Part shown: piece by piece, positions 38,450 to 56,178 of the stretch | How the letters are laid out: each line of letters begins with the position of its first letter | Position numbering within the stretch: the stretch's first letter is position 1 | Assembly (NCBI RefSeq): GCF_001039355.2 | Contig: NW_019775857.1 | Coordinates: forward strand, 698,024-762,023 | DNA: 64,000 nucleotides | From: Lingula anatina | Lineage: Eukaryota > Brachiopoda > Lingulata > Lingulida > Lingulidae | Direction of reading: 5' to 3' | Position numbers and translations under genes: made by a program | Notes under the pieces: generated by a model | Told to the model about the DNA's origin: nothing | The model's input: only the letters and a program-made list of their open reading frames with translations | Database searches by the model: none

Positions 38450-41338
38450 TGGCTCTTTCGACCCCTATATTTGAACTATAAAGATCACTGCATTGGCTTA
38501 GTGTCACTTAGACCCCATTTCCATAGATTAGATCGATCTACTTTAGATCGACCTAACTCCCTGGGGGTTCACACTAAATAGCTGTCAGCCGGGCGGACAC
38601 GAAAGTTAATTACCCCCTAACAGCTTGTAGTAGGCGGGACGGACATTTAAGCCAGATTATCTGACAGTAATCTAGTGAGACTCCCCGCGGGGATAGATCG
38701 ATCTAAAAGCTCTGGGAATATAGCCTTATTGTCACTTGAGAGCAGAACTGGTCGTTAAATTATGGGGCAACGGACTTCTTAGGGTAAAGATCCGGCCAGC
38801 TGAATCAGTAAATGGGGTTGGGGGATTTTTTAGAGTTTTTTCAAAGTTTTGGTGTTTGGAACTCGAGGTCACGGCTTCTAGATTATATGTTCAATGTGAA
38901 TGCATGCTGAAGTAAGTCACCAAAGTTGAAGTGAAATAATTCTCGATTAATCAGTAAATGAGTAAATTGCTGTTTAGTTGGACTTAATTCAGTTTGTAAG
39001 TAAAGACTTTTAACTGAATGGTGGCAGCATTTTTACCTTGTATAGCCATTACTGACTTTGCATTTTCAAAAAATAATGTATACAACAGCAAAATAAATGC
39101 AGATTTTCTATGTGTATCATATTTCGTAGGATACATTTTTGTAAGAATTTGCACTCTTTTTCCTGTTCAAAAGCTATATTAAAATTTTCACTATAATTGT
39201 TTGCACAGCTATATTAAAATTTTCACTATTATTGTTTGCACAACTACAAAAATTGTTACGTCTACCAATACAATTTATGCTGGTAAACAACTGTTGTTTC
39301 ATTTTAAACACATATGACATACTAAATAACATGCAATGCATGCTACTTATCATAAGAACACGCATATTGCATATACAACCTATGGAAATTTGCACCTACT
39401 GGTAATCAATTGAAGTACCTGAATGGGTTGTAAATGGTTCAACATCTTGGTGTTGATCTCAATTGCAAGTACAAGTCATCCTGATAGGGAAAAGTTTTCT
39501 TACCTGACAATGGGCTAGGCATGTTATGGGCATTTCGTGGGGCAGTAACATGGTGCCTTGGCACGGAATGACCTTGGTCTAAACTTTCATAAGGCGGTGG
39601 GCTGCTCCAGGAAGTAGCCCCATGTGTCTGGCAGGCAGTACTGAAGCCTATTTAAAAACTTATCTACATTAAACAGTCTGTGAGATAAGACAACCCTTTT
39701 ATATTTTTTCTTTGAGAGACATTGAAATGATACACAGTAATGTATATTAAATACGCACCCAATGGATGAAAGCAAGTGACTCAAATAATACAGCACCAAT
39801 GCTCATGAAGACATCCAAATTGAGAAATAATACAACCATCGATATGAGGAACTAATTTTACATCGTCCATGCGGATAACAACTGGATATAGTCTTCATGA
39901 TATTATGCTTTTTATAATTAGCCTACTTGCATATCACCACGTGTATATATAGACTCCATTTGGCTAACTTCAGATATTTTAAATAAACGAAAAAACGACT
40001 TCAAATAAAGGCTGTGATTTTATGTCAAATAATATAAAATCTGTGCCACTCATATCTCTATCCCCTCATATAAAATAACTGCCATATTGTCTACATACAA
40101 CTGTATACCGGATGGACTTAGTCCAGAGATTATGTCACTGTGGTGATCGATATACACATTGTTCGCTATTTTGTTCTGGTGAAGTGTGAGTACTTCTCTC
40201 TGTCAAAAAATTCACTACCACTCTCTCCCAATGAATACACTGAATCCCCCTCCACTAACGTTCGAGTTGTTTTGGTCTTTAAAGCCGGGGTGACAAGGAA
40301 TTATCTCATACTTGGCGCCTTGGTAACCACTGGGAACTTTTGTAAGTAGCGACATATACAGTTTGAGTTGATAAATAAATTGAAAAATCTTTATCGTTTA
40401 TATTTCTACTATTAGTCACACCTTCTTCTCAACTATTTTTGTCTCTCATCTGATAGCTTGTGATATCTGAAAGGTTGGTTCTGGTTCCTAGATGTCACAT
40501 TTTAATTCTTTGTATTCTTTGAAATAGAAAGCATGTGCTCTTAGTTACTGCCCACTTCTTATCCAATTAAACTTGCCCACAACCTCATATTGTCTCTCTC
40601 TCTGAGTATTTAAAGGAATTTTAAAATGGAAAAGACATAGCTCCTCATTTGAAGAAAAAATCTTGATATTTAAATCAAACTAAATTTAACTTAATTTAAA
40701 TATTTCCTCATTAAAAATAATAATAGTAATAATACACACACACATTGTAAAACTGACATTCACATGAACAAGTAATCTTTGGCTTTTAAACTGACTCTGG
40801 GACCCAGTGACTTGATAAAGATTAGATAAAAGGTCATCTACCTTCTCGTGACATGAGAATTCTAGTCAGTTACATGCACAGTTGATAAAAATTTGGAATT
40901 GTGTGATATTATCGATTAAACATTAACAGATGTAATCTTATCCAAGGGACCCACCTGTATTTAACTGTACTTGGTGTAATGGACTGGAGATTTGAGCAGT
41001 AGCTCCTAAAGTTTGTTGCCCATATTCTTGTGGTAATACATGTTGTCTGTGTCCAGCTGGTGAAGAAGAGTCTTGCCACACGTGGTGGTTAGCTGACATT
41101 CCGTGGCTCGAACTGGCATTATTTGTATCGGTGCCCTTATAACAAAAATGACATATAATGACATAAATAACACATATATTGTGACGCATCCATTTTGGGA
41201 CTTAAAATGTTGAAAACTCTGTTATTATAATTTTAGAATTGCATGTTATTCGAACAAAAGTATCTGTCCTAAAATGATTAATGCATGCATTTGGGAGATA
41301 ACAAGAGGTAAATGTTTTCTTACCTCTTTCGAGTCCAT
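22937..41338 (-). CDS. PARP14-like: PARP14-like mono-ADP-ribosyltransferase (RRM x9, KH-like, macro x3, WWE, PARP), 28 exons
   Basis: Coding exons, 5' to 3' on the minus strand: 41338-41324, 41135-40955, 39647-39504, 37894-37628, 37125-36871, 35565-35296, 35182-34931, 34737-34453, 34231-33989, 33486-33373, 33183-32992, 32717-32460, 32253-32017, 31880-30132, 29924-29421, 28785-28673, 28516-28289, 27944-27723, 27572-27443, 27285-27127, 26901-26836, 26697-26518, 26225-26019, 25819-25593, 24963-24543, 23942-23794, 23572-23395, 23223-22937. Together 7,533 nt, 2,510 residues, no stop, all GT-AG and phase-compatible. Domains: Ser/His-rich tail 1-113, RRM array about 114-910, KH-like region to about 1440, macrodomains about 1445-1640, 1660-1850 and 1895-2085, WWE about 2225-2300, PARP about 2310-2510. 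Triad: His of HGTS about 2392, Tyr of VYFA about 2424, and Leu in YPEFL where poly-ARTs have Glu; this predicts mono-ADP-ribosylation. The donor of the 29421 exon (29421 or one about 70 bases earlier in the transcript) is the least certain boundary. Confidence 0.9.
24100..24420. repeat. Dispersed repeat, copy 2, in a PARP14-like intron
   Basis: Diverged relative of 6690-7075, in the same orientation. It lies in the intron between the WWE and first PARP exon. Class unknown. Confidence 0.5.
24543..24963 (-). other. WWE domain exon
   Basis: One exon carries a short alpha/beta stretch and then a WWE domain (QWCYLDIDG... to about KEICTTDR), the family module that binds iso-ADP-ribose or poly-ADP-ribose ends. 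The second conserved Trp position appears to be occupied by a hydrophobic or aromatic residue rather than Trp, so its binding ability is uncertain. Enters at phase 0 and leaves at phase 1. Confidence 0.75.
26019..27285 (-). other. Third macrodomain (four exons)
   Basis: Exons 27285-27127, 26901-26836, 26697-26518 and 26225-26019 encode YITLQIQQGDIT, DAIVNCTNDELDL, GAVSNAIVKKGG, the strand-loop ending FPALGTG, and the C-terminal helix-strand. The adenine/ribose motif is NCTN in place of the usual NAAN, and the phosphate loop is GTGGAGCD. All internal boundaries are phase 1. In human PARP14, macrodomains 2 and 3 bind mono-ADP-ribose; whether this copy binds is not shown. Confidence 0.82.
27723..28785 (-). 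other. Second macrodomain (three exons)
   Basis: Exons 28785-28673, 28516-28289 and 27944-27723 encode ADIIVNTTSRDL, SRSLLSAGG, KCKRVFHGSC and AIPAIGTGNLGFP. The Asn motif is NTTS instead of NAAN, while the GTGNLGFP phosphate loop is canonical. A basic linker exon (27572-27443, KRGRGRKPRRRG) follows and may be a nuclear localisation signal. Confidence 0.82.
29480..30265 (-). other. First macrodomain
   Basis: Encoded by the end of the large exon (NAAN at about residue 1468, HIGGLAKAI) and exon 29924-29421 (GGRKIQDEC, KKILHAVGPIW, FPALSAGVYRFP). The catalytic-type NAAN and GG loop are intact. In human PARP14 macrodomain 1 is the one reported to have ADP-ribosyl-hydrolase activity; activity here is inference. 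Confidence 0.85.
30270..31880 (-). other. KH-like region in one large exon
   Basis: The start of this 1,749-nt exon completes the last RRM (VVDRVLKKK). The rest is an uninterrupted alpha/beta region of about 500 residues without low complexity, at the position occupied by the KH-domain tandem in PARP14 family proteins. Individual KH boundaries could not be set by eye; no clear GxxG motif set was found. Confidence 0.6.
33293..33340. repeat. (TA)n(CA)n(TA)n microsatellite
   Basis: Compound dinucleotide repeat next to a C-run in an intron of the PARP14-like gene. Confidence 0.9.
37211..37355. mobile_element. PIF/Harbinger-like 145-bp MITE
   Basis: GGCTTCGTTCACATGCAATG (37211-37230) is perfectly inverted at 37336-37355. 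TTA flanks both sides, fitting the TWA target duplication of PIF/Harbinger elements. One ambiguous base (N) lies at 37335 next to the right repeat. In an intron of the PARP14-like gene. Confidence 0.88.
37964..38136. mobile_element. 173-bp MITE with 14-bp TIRs and 5-bp TSD
   Basis: CTGGGGTAGCGCTA (37964-37977) and TAGCGCTACCCCAG (38123-38136) are perfect inverted repeats, and AGTAT is duplicated at 37959-37963 and 38137-38141. Intronic insertion in the PARP14-like gene. Confidence 0.9.
38398..38445. repeat. (TA)n microsatellite
   Basis: About 24 TA units in the intron between the 37894 and 39504 exons. Confidence 0.95.
38510..38729. mobile_element. MITE family B, copy 2 (inverted relative to copy 1)
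   Basis: Same sequence as 22561-22771 in reverse orientation. TGTCACTT occurs directly on both sides (38502-38509 and 38730-38737), which could be an 8-bp target duplication of the hAT type. Confidence 0.82.
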
Positions 41339-41414
41339 TGTTGGTGAATTTCTTAAATGCTTTCAAGACTGATCATGGGGACCAGATGTGTTGTCAACAG
41401 TGGAATTTCTGTCT
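41339..41414 (-). other. Predicted 5' UTR part of the first coding exon of the PARP14-like gene
   Basis: A GTTTTTCAG acceptor ends at 41415. The leader to the start codon holds one upstream ATG in weak context that opens a seven-codon frame (stop before the main start). The main ATG at 41338 has A at -3 and G at +4. Inferred from signals only. Confidence 0.5.
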
Positions 41415-42013
41415 CTGAAAAACACCCAATTTCTCAATAATCATAAGCTTTGTTAGTGCATGTGTACCACAGTGTAGCACAAAGATGATGACGTAACTAT
41501 AATACTTGCAAGTACATTGTATAAACATGTAAATAAAAACACAAATACAGAAATATAGGAGTTATGTACTTATCAATAATCCTGGTGGATACAGTAAAAG
41601 ATTGATACAGGTAGCTGTTTACTGCATATATTGACACATTCCATAAAGCTTACATGTTCTGATTATTTTCTTGGATGGTTACATACGTTGCTTCTTTTGA
41701 AAGATGCCATTATTCTCCCCACACCAATAAATAGTTTGACAGAAAAGATGAATGTACAACTAAGAAAGAAGACTTAAATGGCATTACAGTTCATTTTTTG
41801 AAAAAAAAGTAGATGAACAACGTCCTATCTGTATAAAAAAAAATTCTTATGAATTTAGAAACTTGAGGGCACTTTCACCTTGCAATAAAATAACAAGAAA
41901 TTAAAGTGAATTAGTCTAATCCCAATATTCAACTAATCTCAACTGTCATGGACAAATCCAAGATAGGATTTGCATAGTAAGCTACATTGAATAAAAGTAA
42001 GAAACAGCGACAG

Positions 42014-42182
42014 GTGTGACAGGAATGGAAGTTGCTAGGAACTGTAGTCCATTCCCCATTACTTTGCACAGATGACATTTGTCCTATATACCATATACTG
42101 GTACTAACCCCAATACTTTGACTTACCTTTACCTGTACTAATCATGAGACTTCCATTCCAAGGAAAACCACTCCTGTCATAC
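42014..42182. mobile_element. 170-bp element of the GTGACAGGAATG family
   Basis: GGTGTGACAGGAATGGAAGT at the left; an inverted near-copy (ACTTCCATTCC... CCTGTCAT) at the right. Short relative of the 1.1-kb foldback at 8121. Lies in the predicted 5' UTR intron of the PARP14-like gene. Confidence 0.7.
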
Positions 42183-42801
42183 AGGAATGATGAAATATTT
42201 TGAAAATTGGAGATTTTTCATTGAAAATTCATTATTTAAATTGGAGAATTTTTTATTTCAAAGTTCACTATGATTATTGACCAACTGACCAATAAACAAG
42301 TGGACTTGAGTCATGCAAAATACTTGGTTAACATGGTGTACCCTGTATAACAGAACTGGGCAGAACAGCAGTCCACATGTATAACCAACTTGATTCCGTG
42401 TGTTTATGGAACTTTATTAATATAAGCTGAGCAAATAAATGGTGTCTACAGAATTGTGGCTGGAGCTCAACTAAGCTATAAGTCCAGTGCCACTTCTAAG
42501 GTGAGGGGTGGTCCCCCTCACTCTCATTGGTCACTTCAGTATAATTTTATGCTTCTATTTGAACATTTTATCTCCAGATGGGATCACTTAATTATTATTC
42601 CTAGTATAGCGATTTTTAAATAATCCTTTAAAAATAGTACAAGGATTACTTGGGGTGTATTTTACATATTCACATTGTCCTAAAGTCTATGATAATGTGA
42701 TCTAATTTTTTTGATCATTTAATGCTATCTGTGAGAGGTAAGCCCGGCATAACTGTGCAAAGCTATTTCAAACCGCATTGTCATCAAATATTGTCAGTCA
42801 G

Positions 42802-42809
42802 TGACGTCA
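42802..42809. promoter_or_regulatory. CRE palindrome TGACGTCA
   Basis: Perfect eight-base CREB/ATF site within GTGACGTCAC, 31 bases from the IRF-type element at 42841. Site match only. Confidence 0.4.
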
Positions 42810-42840
42810 CTGCCAGTGCATAACTCCAGCTGGGAAATGC

Positions 42841-42855
42841 TTTCACTTTCACTTT
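42841..42855 (-). promoter_or_regulatory. IRF-type element, repeated AAGTGA
   Basis: The minus strand reads AAAGTGAAAGTGAAA, containing a perfect GAAANNGAAA core and two AAGTGA hexamers in tandem, the pattern bound by interferon regulatory factors. It sits in the predicted first intron of the PARP14-like gene, about 0.5 kb downstream of the predicted first exon. Regulatory role is inferred. Confidence 0.5.
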
Positions 42856-42889
42856 AGCTCAGGTATGGACTCCAGCAAGATAACGAACA

Positions 42890-43190
42890 AGCAGCGGATT
42901 TGGGGAGTGGGGGTTATGGGGGTCCCACCTTCGGTTTCTGAAAAAAAATCACATCAATATTCTCCCCTTGAAATAAAAATTTTGGCTAGATGAATTTTAG
43001 ATCTGAGCTGTACCAAATGGCGCCTTTTGCCCTCCAAAACACCAAAAATATTCGGGGCTCCTCAGCGGGCCCCGAACCCTCGCCAAGGGGGAGAGGCTCG
43101 ACTTCGCATCCGAGACCTGTTATTTCTATGAAACCGGACCCCTTCAAATAATTCTGGATCCACCCCTGGACCTGGTACCCCTCGCTCTCC
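42890..43190. repeat. Probable dispersed repeat fragment
   Basis: G/C-rich block between AT-rich flanks with GGATTTGGGGAG at one side and GGATCCACCCCTGG at the other. The open frame on the minus strand has the look of transposon-derived non-coding sequence. Family unknown. Confidence 0.3.
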
Positions 43191-43313
43191 ACTCCACAAA
43201 GTCACACATACGATGTAGCACTACATAAATACATGTAGGCCTACGTGTAGACTTTCATTTTACCCCCAAGGGTCAGCAGAAGGATGAGAGATAAATAGGT
43301 ACAAAGCACATAC

Positions 43314-43470
43314 CTTGCACTTGACGAGAACAAACGATGACAGTTTTCTCTTCTGTTGTCGGGTTACTTCGACTTCCAGAACTACGTACGCCCCCTTCGC
43401 TTTGATTGCAGTCCTGAGAATTGCTATAGTCTCAGCGGTAAAAGATCCACCCACAAATACGCTGTAGTAT
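43314..43470 (-). other. Predicted non-coding first exon of the PARP14-like gene
   Basis: A strong donor (CAAG|GTATGT) ends this stretch at 43314. A TATA-like AATAAAAG lies near 43475-43485 on the minus strand, and ISRE-like and kB sites lie just upstream. The frame is open for 64 codons without an ATG, so I treat it as 5' UTR. RNA evidence is absent. Confidence 0.4.
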
Positions 43471-43530
43471 GACGTCTTTTATTCTATGGCCCGACGCCTC
43501 TGACATTAACTTCGACTAATGTTATTCAGA

Positions 43531-43548
43531 GAAACTCAAAGTGAAACT
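43531..43548. promoter_or_regulatory. ISRE-like triple repeat
   Basis: GAAACTCAAAGTGAAACT is three GAAANN units with one mismatch, or AGTTTCNNTTT-type ISRE on the minus strand. It lies about 60 bases upstream of the TATA-like site of the predicted PARP14-like first exon, the spacing typical of interferon-inducible promoters. In molluscs IRF proteins exist; responsiveness is inferred. Confidence 0.55.
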
Positions 43549-43592
43549 ATGAAGCTTTCCAATATGGCCGTATTTGTATAGGTAAATATGTA

Positions 43593-43603
43593 GGGGATTC
43601 CCC
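43593..43603. promoter_or_regulatory. Perfect palindromic NF-kB site
   Basis: GGGGATTCCCC matches the kB consensus GGGRNNYYCC on both strands. It lies 45 bases from the ISRE-like repeat, on the upstream side of the PARP14-like promoter and in the region between the two divergent genes. Confidence 0.6.
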
Positions 43604-45060
43604 GTTTCTAAATATGGAATGCCTGCCATATCCAACCAATCAGCATTACAAATGCAATCGACTCCCAATCAGAAAAACGATACCTGGGATTTCCGGTTAA
43701 TCTACAGCCCTCTGCCTGTAGACTGTGTTGACTTGCACTGCTATAAACTGAAGTGGCTTGGATGACTAAGGTAACAACATGTTAATGCATCGCTGTAATT
43801 TCACTCGGACAGATTAATAATATAATATTACGTGCACGTGTATTATTAGCTGGCCTCCTATAAGTTGTGCTTTGCAGTGGATAAATCAGCTGCAAAAGGG
43901 AAGTGAGGTCTATTTTTCATTGTTAAGACGCCCACCCTGTATGTGACACTTGTACATGTAGAGTCTATGGGCGGTGTAGGGGCTTATTATAGCACTCTCA
44001 AACCATATAACCGGATACTACGCATGCTGACTTAAAATATCTGTTTTCTATTTACACACTTATCCACTAACACAATATACATGTAGCGTCGCATTTTTAA
44101 AGCATAAAATTAGTTTCGTTTTTCGTCCTGCTGTGCTGTGATATAGTGACGTCACCGATGTCGGTTCAAACACGTAGTCAATAATCGTAGGTCACATGTA
44201 GGTATAAGATACGCATATAATGTGAAATGTTTGTTGGACCCTGTAGGTAAACGTTACGCCCCTTCTAGGAAAAAAGGGACTGGAAAAATCGAGAGATACT
44301 AAAAGTTCAGTGAAGTAGGCTGTAAACCTGGTAGGCTCAGTTTACTGTAAAAGGTCTCCTTCTACTAGTGAAGATATCGAAAGTAGGATTGTTTTCCACG
44401 ATTATGTCTCACAAAGCATACCTTGTATATTAAACATGTTTTACATAAATTTTTTGTTATTTTCAAAGAACAACAATATCCACGTCCTTTTAAGATTTGC
44501 CCGTAGAAAATAATTAAGCGGGCATAGTAGGATTCGATAAGGGAAGCAAAAGATTCTTATAAATTTCACATTGCCCATGACATATTTTACAGTAGTAATC
44601 CAATGTTATGTTATGGTTTGAAATTAATTGAAACAATACCGTAGAAAAATTATTTATAGGTAGATCACTGTATGAAGTATTAATAAGCACATTGAAAGTA
44701 TATAATTTTTATCAAAGAAATCTGTATAGTATGAATTTGGTTTGACTTTATAAGACAAATCAGATGTAGTTGATTAATTAATAATTTAAAAAATTAGTAG
44801 AACAAATATACGAATCACCTGATTTTCACAAATAAAACGATTACCAATATGTGATCCCAATTTTTCATTAGCTTTGAAGTTGGATCATAGATAATTAATT
44901 AGCACTAGCTGACTATAATTCTTCCTACTGTTTACTTACGAAGAACAACGTTGTGGGACTATGTATCAGATCAATTGCCATGACTGTAATTCATTATATT
45001 GGTGGTACAGGAAGACACTGAAGACCAGGGTAAACGAATACAATCAATCTACCTGGTATT
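43604..45060. promoter_or_regulatory. Divergent intergenic region between PARP14-like and Deltex-like genes
   Basis: About 1.5 kb separates the predicted transcription starts. It contains a second perfect TGACGTCA (44147-44154) and a GTTTCGTTTTTCG stretch near 44113 that weakly resembles an ISRE. No open frame or repeat recognised. A shared regulatory region is inferred from layout. Confidence 0.4.
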
Positions 45061-45249
45061 TATAATAGGGTCCTGACAGCTATACCACCTGGCAGTCAGT
45101 GAGTAACAACTCATGTAAGTGTGATGAAGGCCAATGCCTGTTACGACTGTACTGTGGCCTTCAGAACAAATTCGATCTCTTGGGTCTAATTTGTTTGTGT
45201 TAAATAATTAACATCTATGCTTACCAGTATACATGTATCTTAATTTCAG
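45058..45249 (+). promoter_or_regulatory. Possible promoter and 5' UTR intron of the Deltex-like gene
   Basis: TTTATAATAGGG near 45060 is TATA-like. CTCAT|GTAAGTG near 45115 is a plausible donor, and TTAATTTCAG ending at 45249 is a good acceptor shortly before the start codon at 45278. This would place a small non-coding exon at about 45090-45115. Signals only. Confidence 0.35.
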
Positions 45250-45277
45250 TGCAGTTAGATGATACGACGAGCCTAAA

Positions 45278-54546
<9,269 letters not shown>

Positions 54547-56178
54547 TTGAAATAAGTCCTTACATGACCAGTATCTACGAGAGCCCAACATACAATTCCA
54601 GACAAAATTAACGTCTTGGTGCGTTCTCCGAGACCCTTTATTTCATTCCAGTACTAATGGCCAGCAGGACTTTCAGTTGTAGGGCATCTATCCAATATGG
54701 CCGTGTCGTCTCTTTGACTTGAAATTGAGAAAAGTGAATACAACACATTGAAAGGAAAACTTGCATCCTTGGGGTAGATTTCATTGGGTAAATACCATAA
54801 AAATGTATTCACGGCAAGTGGATTTTTACTTATATATTTAAACGAAGTCAACGTATTTAGTCGGAACTGAAGTGTAAATGATTTGATAATTTCTTTTTCT
54901 TTTTTGGTGTACATAATCCACTGGATATATTTCAAAATTCCTCATAGCACATCAGCTGGAGAAGGAATCAGTAAGCAACTTGTGTGATATATAGGTAGTT
55001 TAAACATCAATGCAACATTTAGCAGCGATTACTGATACTGATAATTGATACCAAGAAACATTTAGTGAAATGTTTTTGGTGAACATCATGGATATTGTAA
55101 GAAGTTGCAAAATGGAAAATCTTCATTTTTTATGCAAACAAAGTTTTAATTGGTAGTGTTAAATTGTCATTAGACACTCTAATCAATACAATTTATGATT
55201 CTATAAATTTACTTTTATTATAATAGGAAAACTTCTAAATAATGAGCCACATGCATCGTTTGTAATGGAAGTTTTTATTTGACAGTGATTAACTGACATC
55301 ATTTTTTCACATGAATGCCTTTGATATAAAGATATAGAGCTACTCAGTAGCAGATAATTTATTCTGGGGTCACTATCCAAATATGACCACTACTTTAACA
55401 ACAAATTATACAGTGACTAGTGTTTAACTATATTTAAGACAAAAATTTGATGAGCTATGATATGATTGAAATCGATGAAATAGCTTGTAATGAAGGAGAA
55501 ATTCCTAGACTTTGCATTATCAAATGAAATAATAAAAATTGCACATAGATATAAATATATGGTGTAAATAATGCATGAAATATTTGAAGTAGTTAACTAT
55601 TCCAAACACTAGTTAGCTGCCAACTGAAAAAAAATTAGAAAAATAAGTGACATTATTTTTAAGCATCATTTCAACTGGTGTGATCCTTAAATATATAATC
55701 TTAATCACATTATGAAAATAAAACATCTTTATTCCACACAATTTGGAATGTGCACTGGTGTAATCTGCCAAACTACCAAAGGATCTTGTTAAAATAATTT
55801 ATCTTAAGTGATTTGCTCTTGGAGCACTTCATCAACTTCTTACAGTCACAATTAACTAAAAATATAAATGCATGCAGTGAAGACCATGGATTGCTTGGAT
55901 ACACTACACTTAAAGAAAGCTTAAGAGACAATTTAAGAATATTTGGATTTCAACAGGGAGAAACATGCTTTCAAGATATTCCAATACTTTTATTCTCTGA
56001 TGTAAAAGAACAAGATTAAAATAAGCAATCTACCTGCAGTGATATCACAACCATGCACACATTAAAGCAACCATTTTTTTTAAATTGGAGTTGATCAATA
56101 AGCACATGAGTATTCTGGTTAGAATAATTATCCCTGATAAAATTGTATTGAGGAAAAACAAACTTTCTCCAAGTCAAT
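54547..56178. other. Convergent 3' spacer between Deltex-like and SLC49A3-like genes
   Basis: Strongly AT-rich, no gene recognised. It should contain both 3' UTRs. On the minus strand GGAATAAAGATG near 55724-55735 is a possible poly(A) signal for the transporter, about 450 bases beyond its stop. Confidence 0.4.

Noticed and set aside
43260-43454. 64-codon open frame at the predicted first exon of the PARP14-like gene
   Set aside because: No ATG start and no similarity; treated as 5' UTR.
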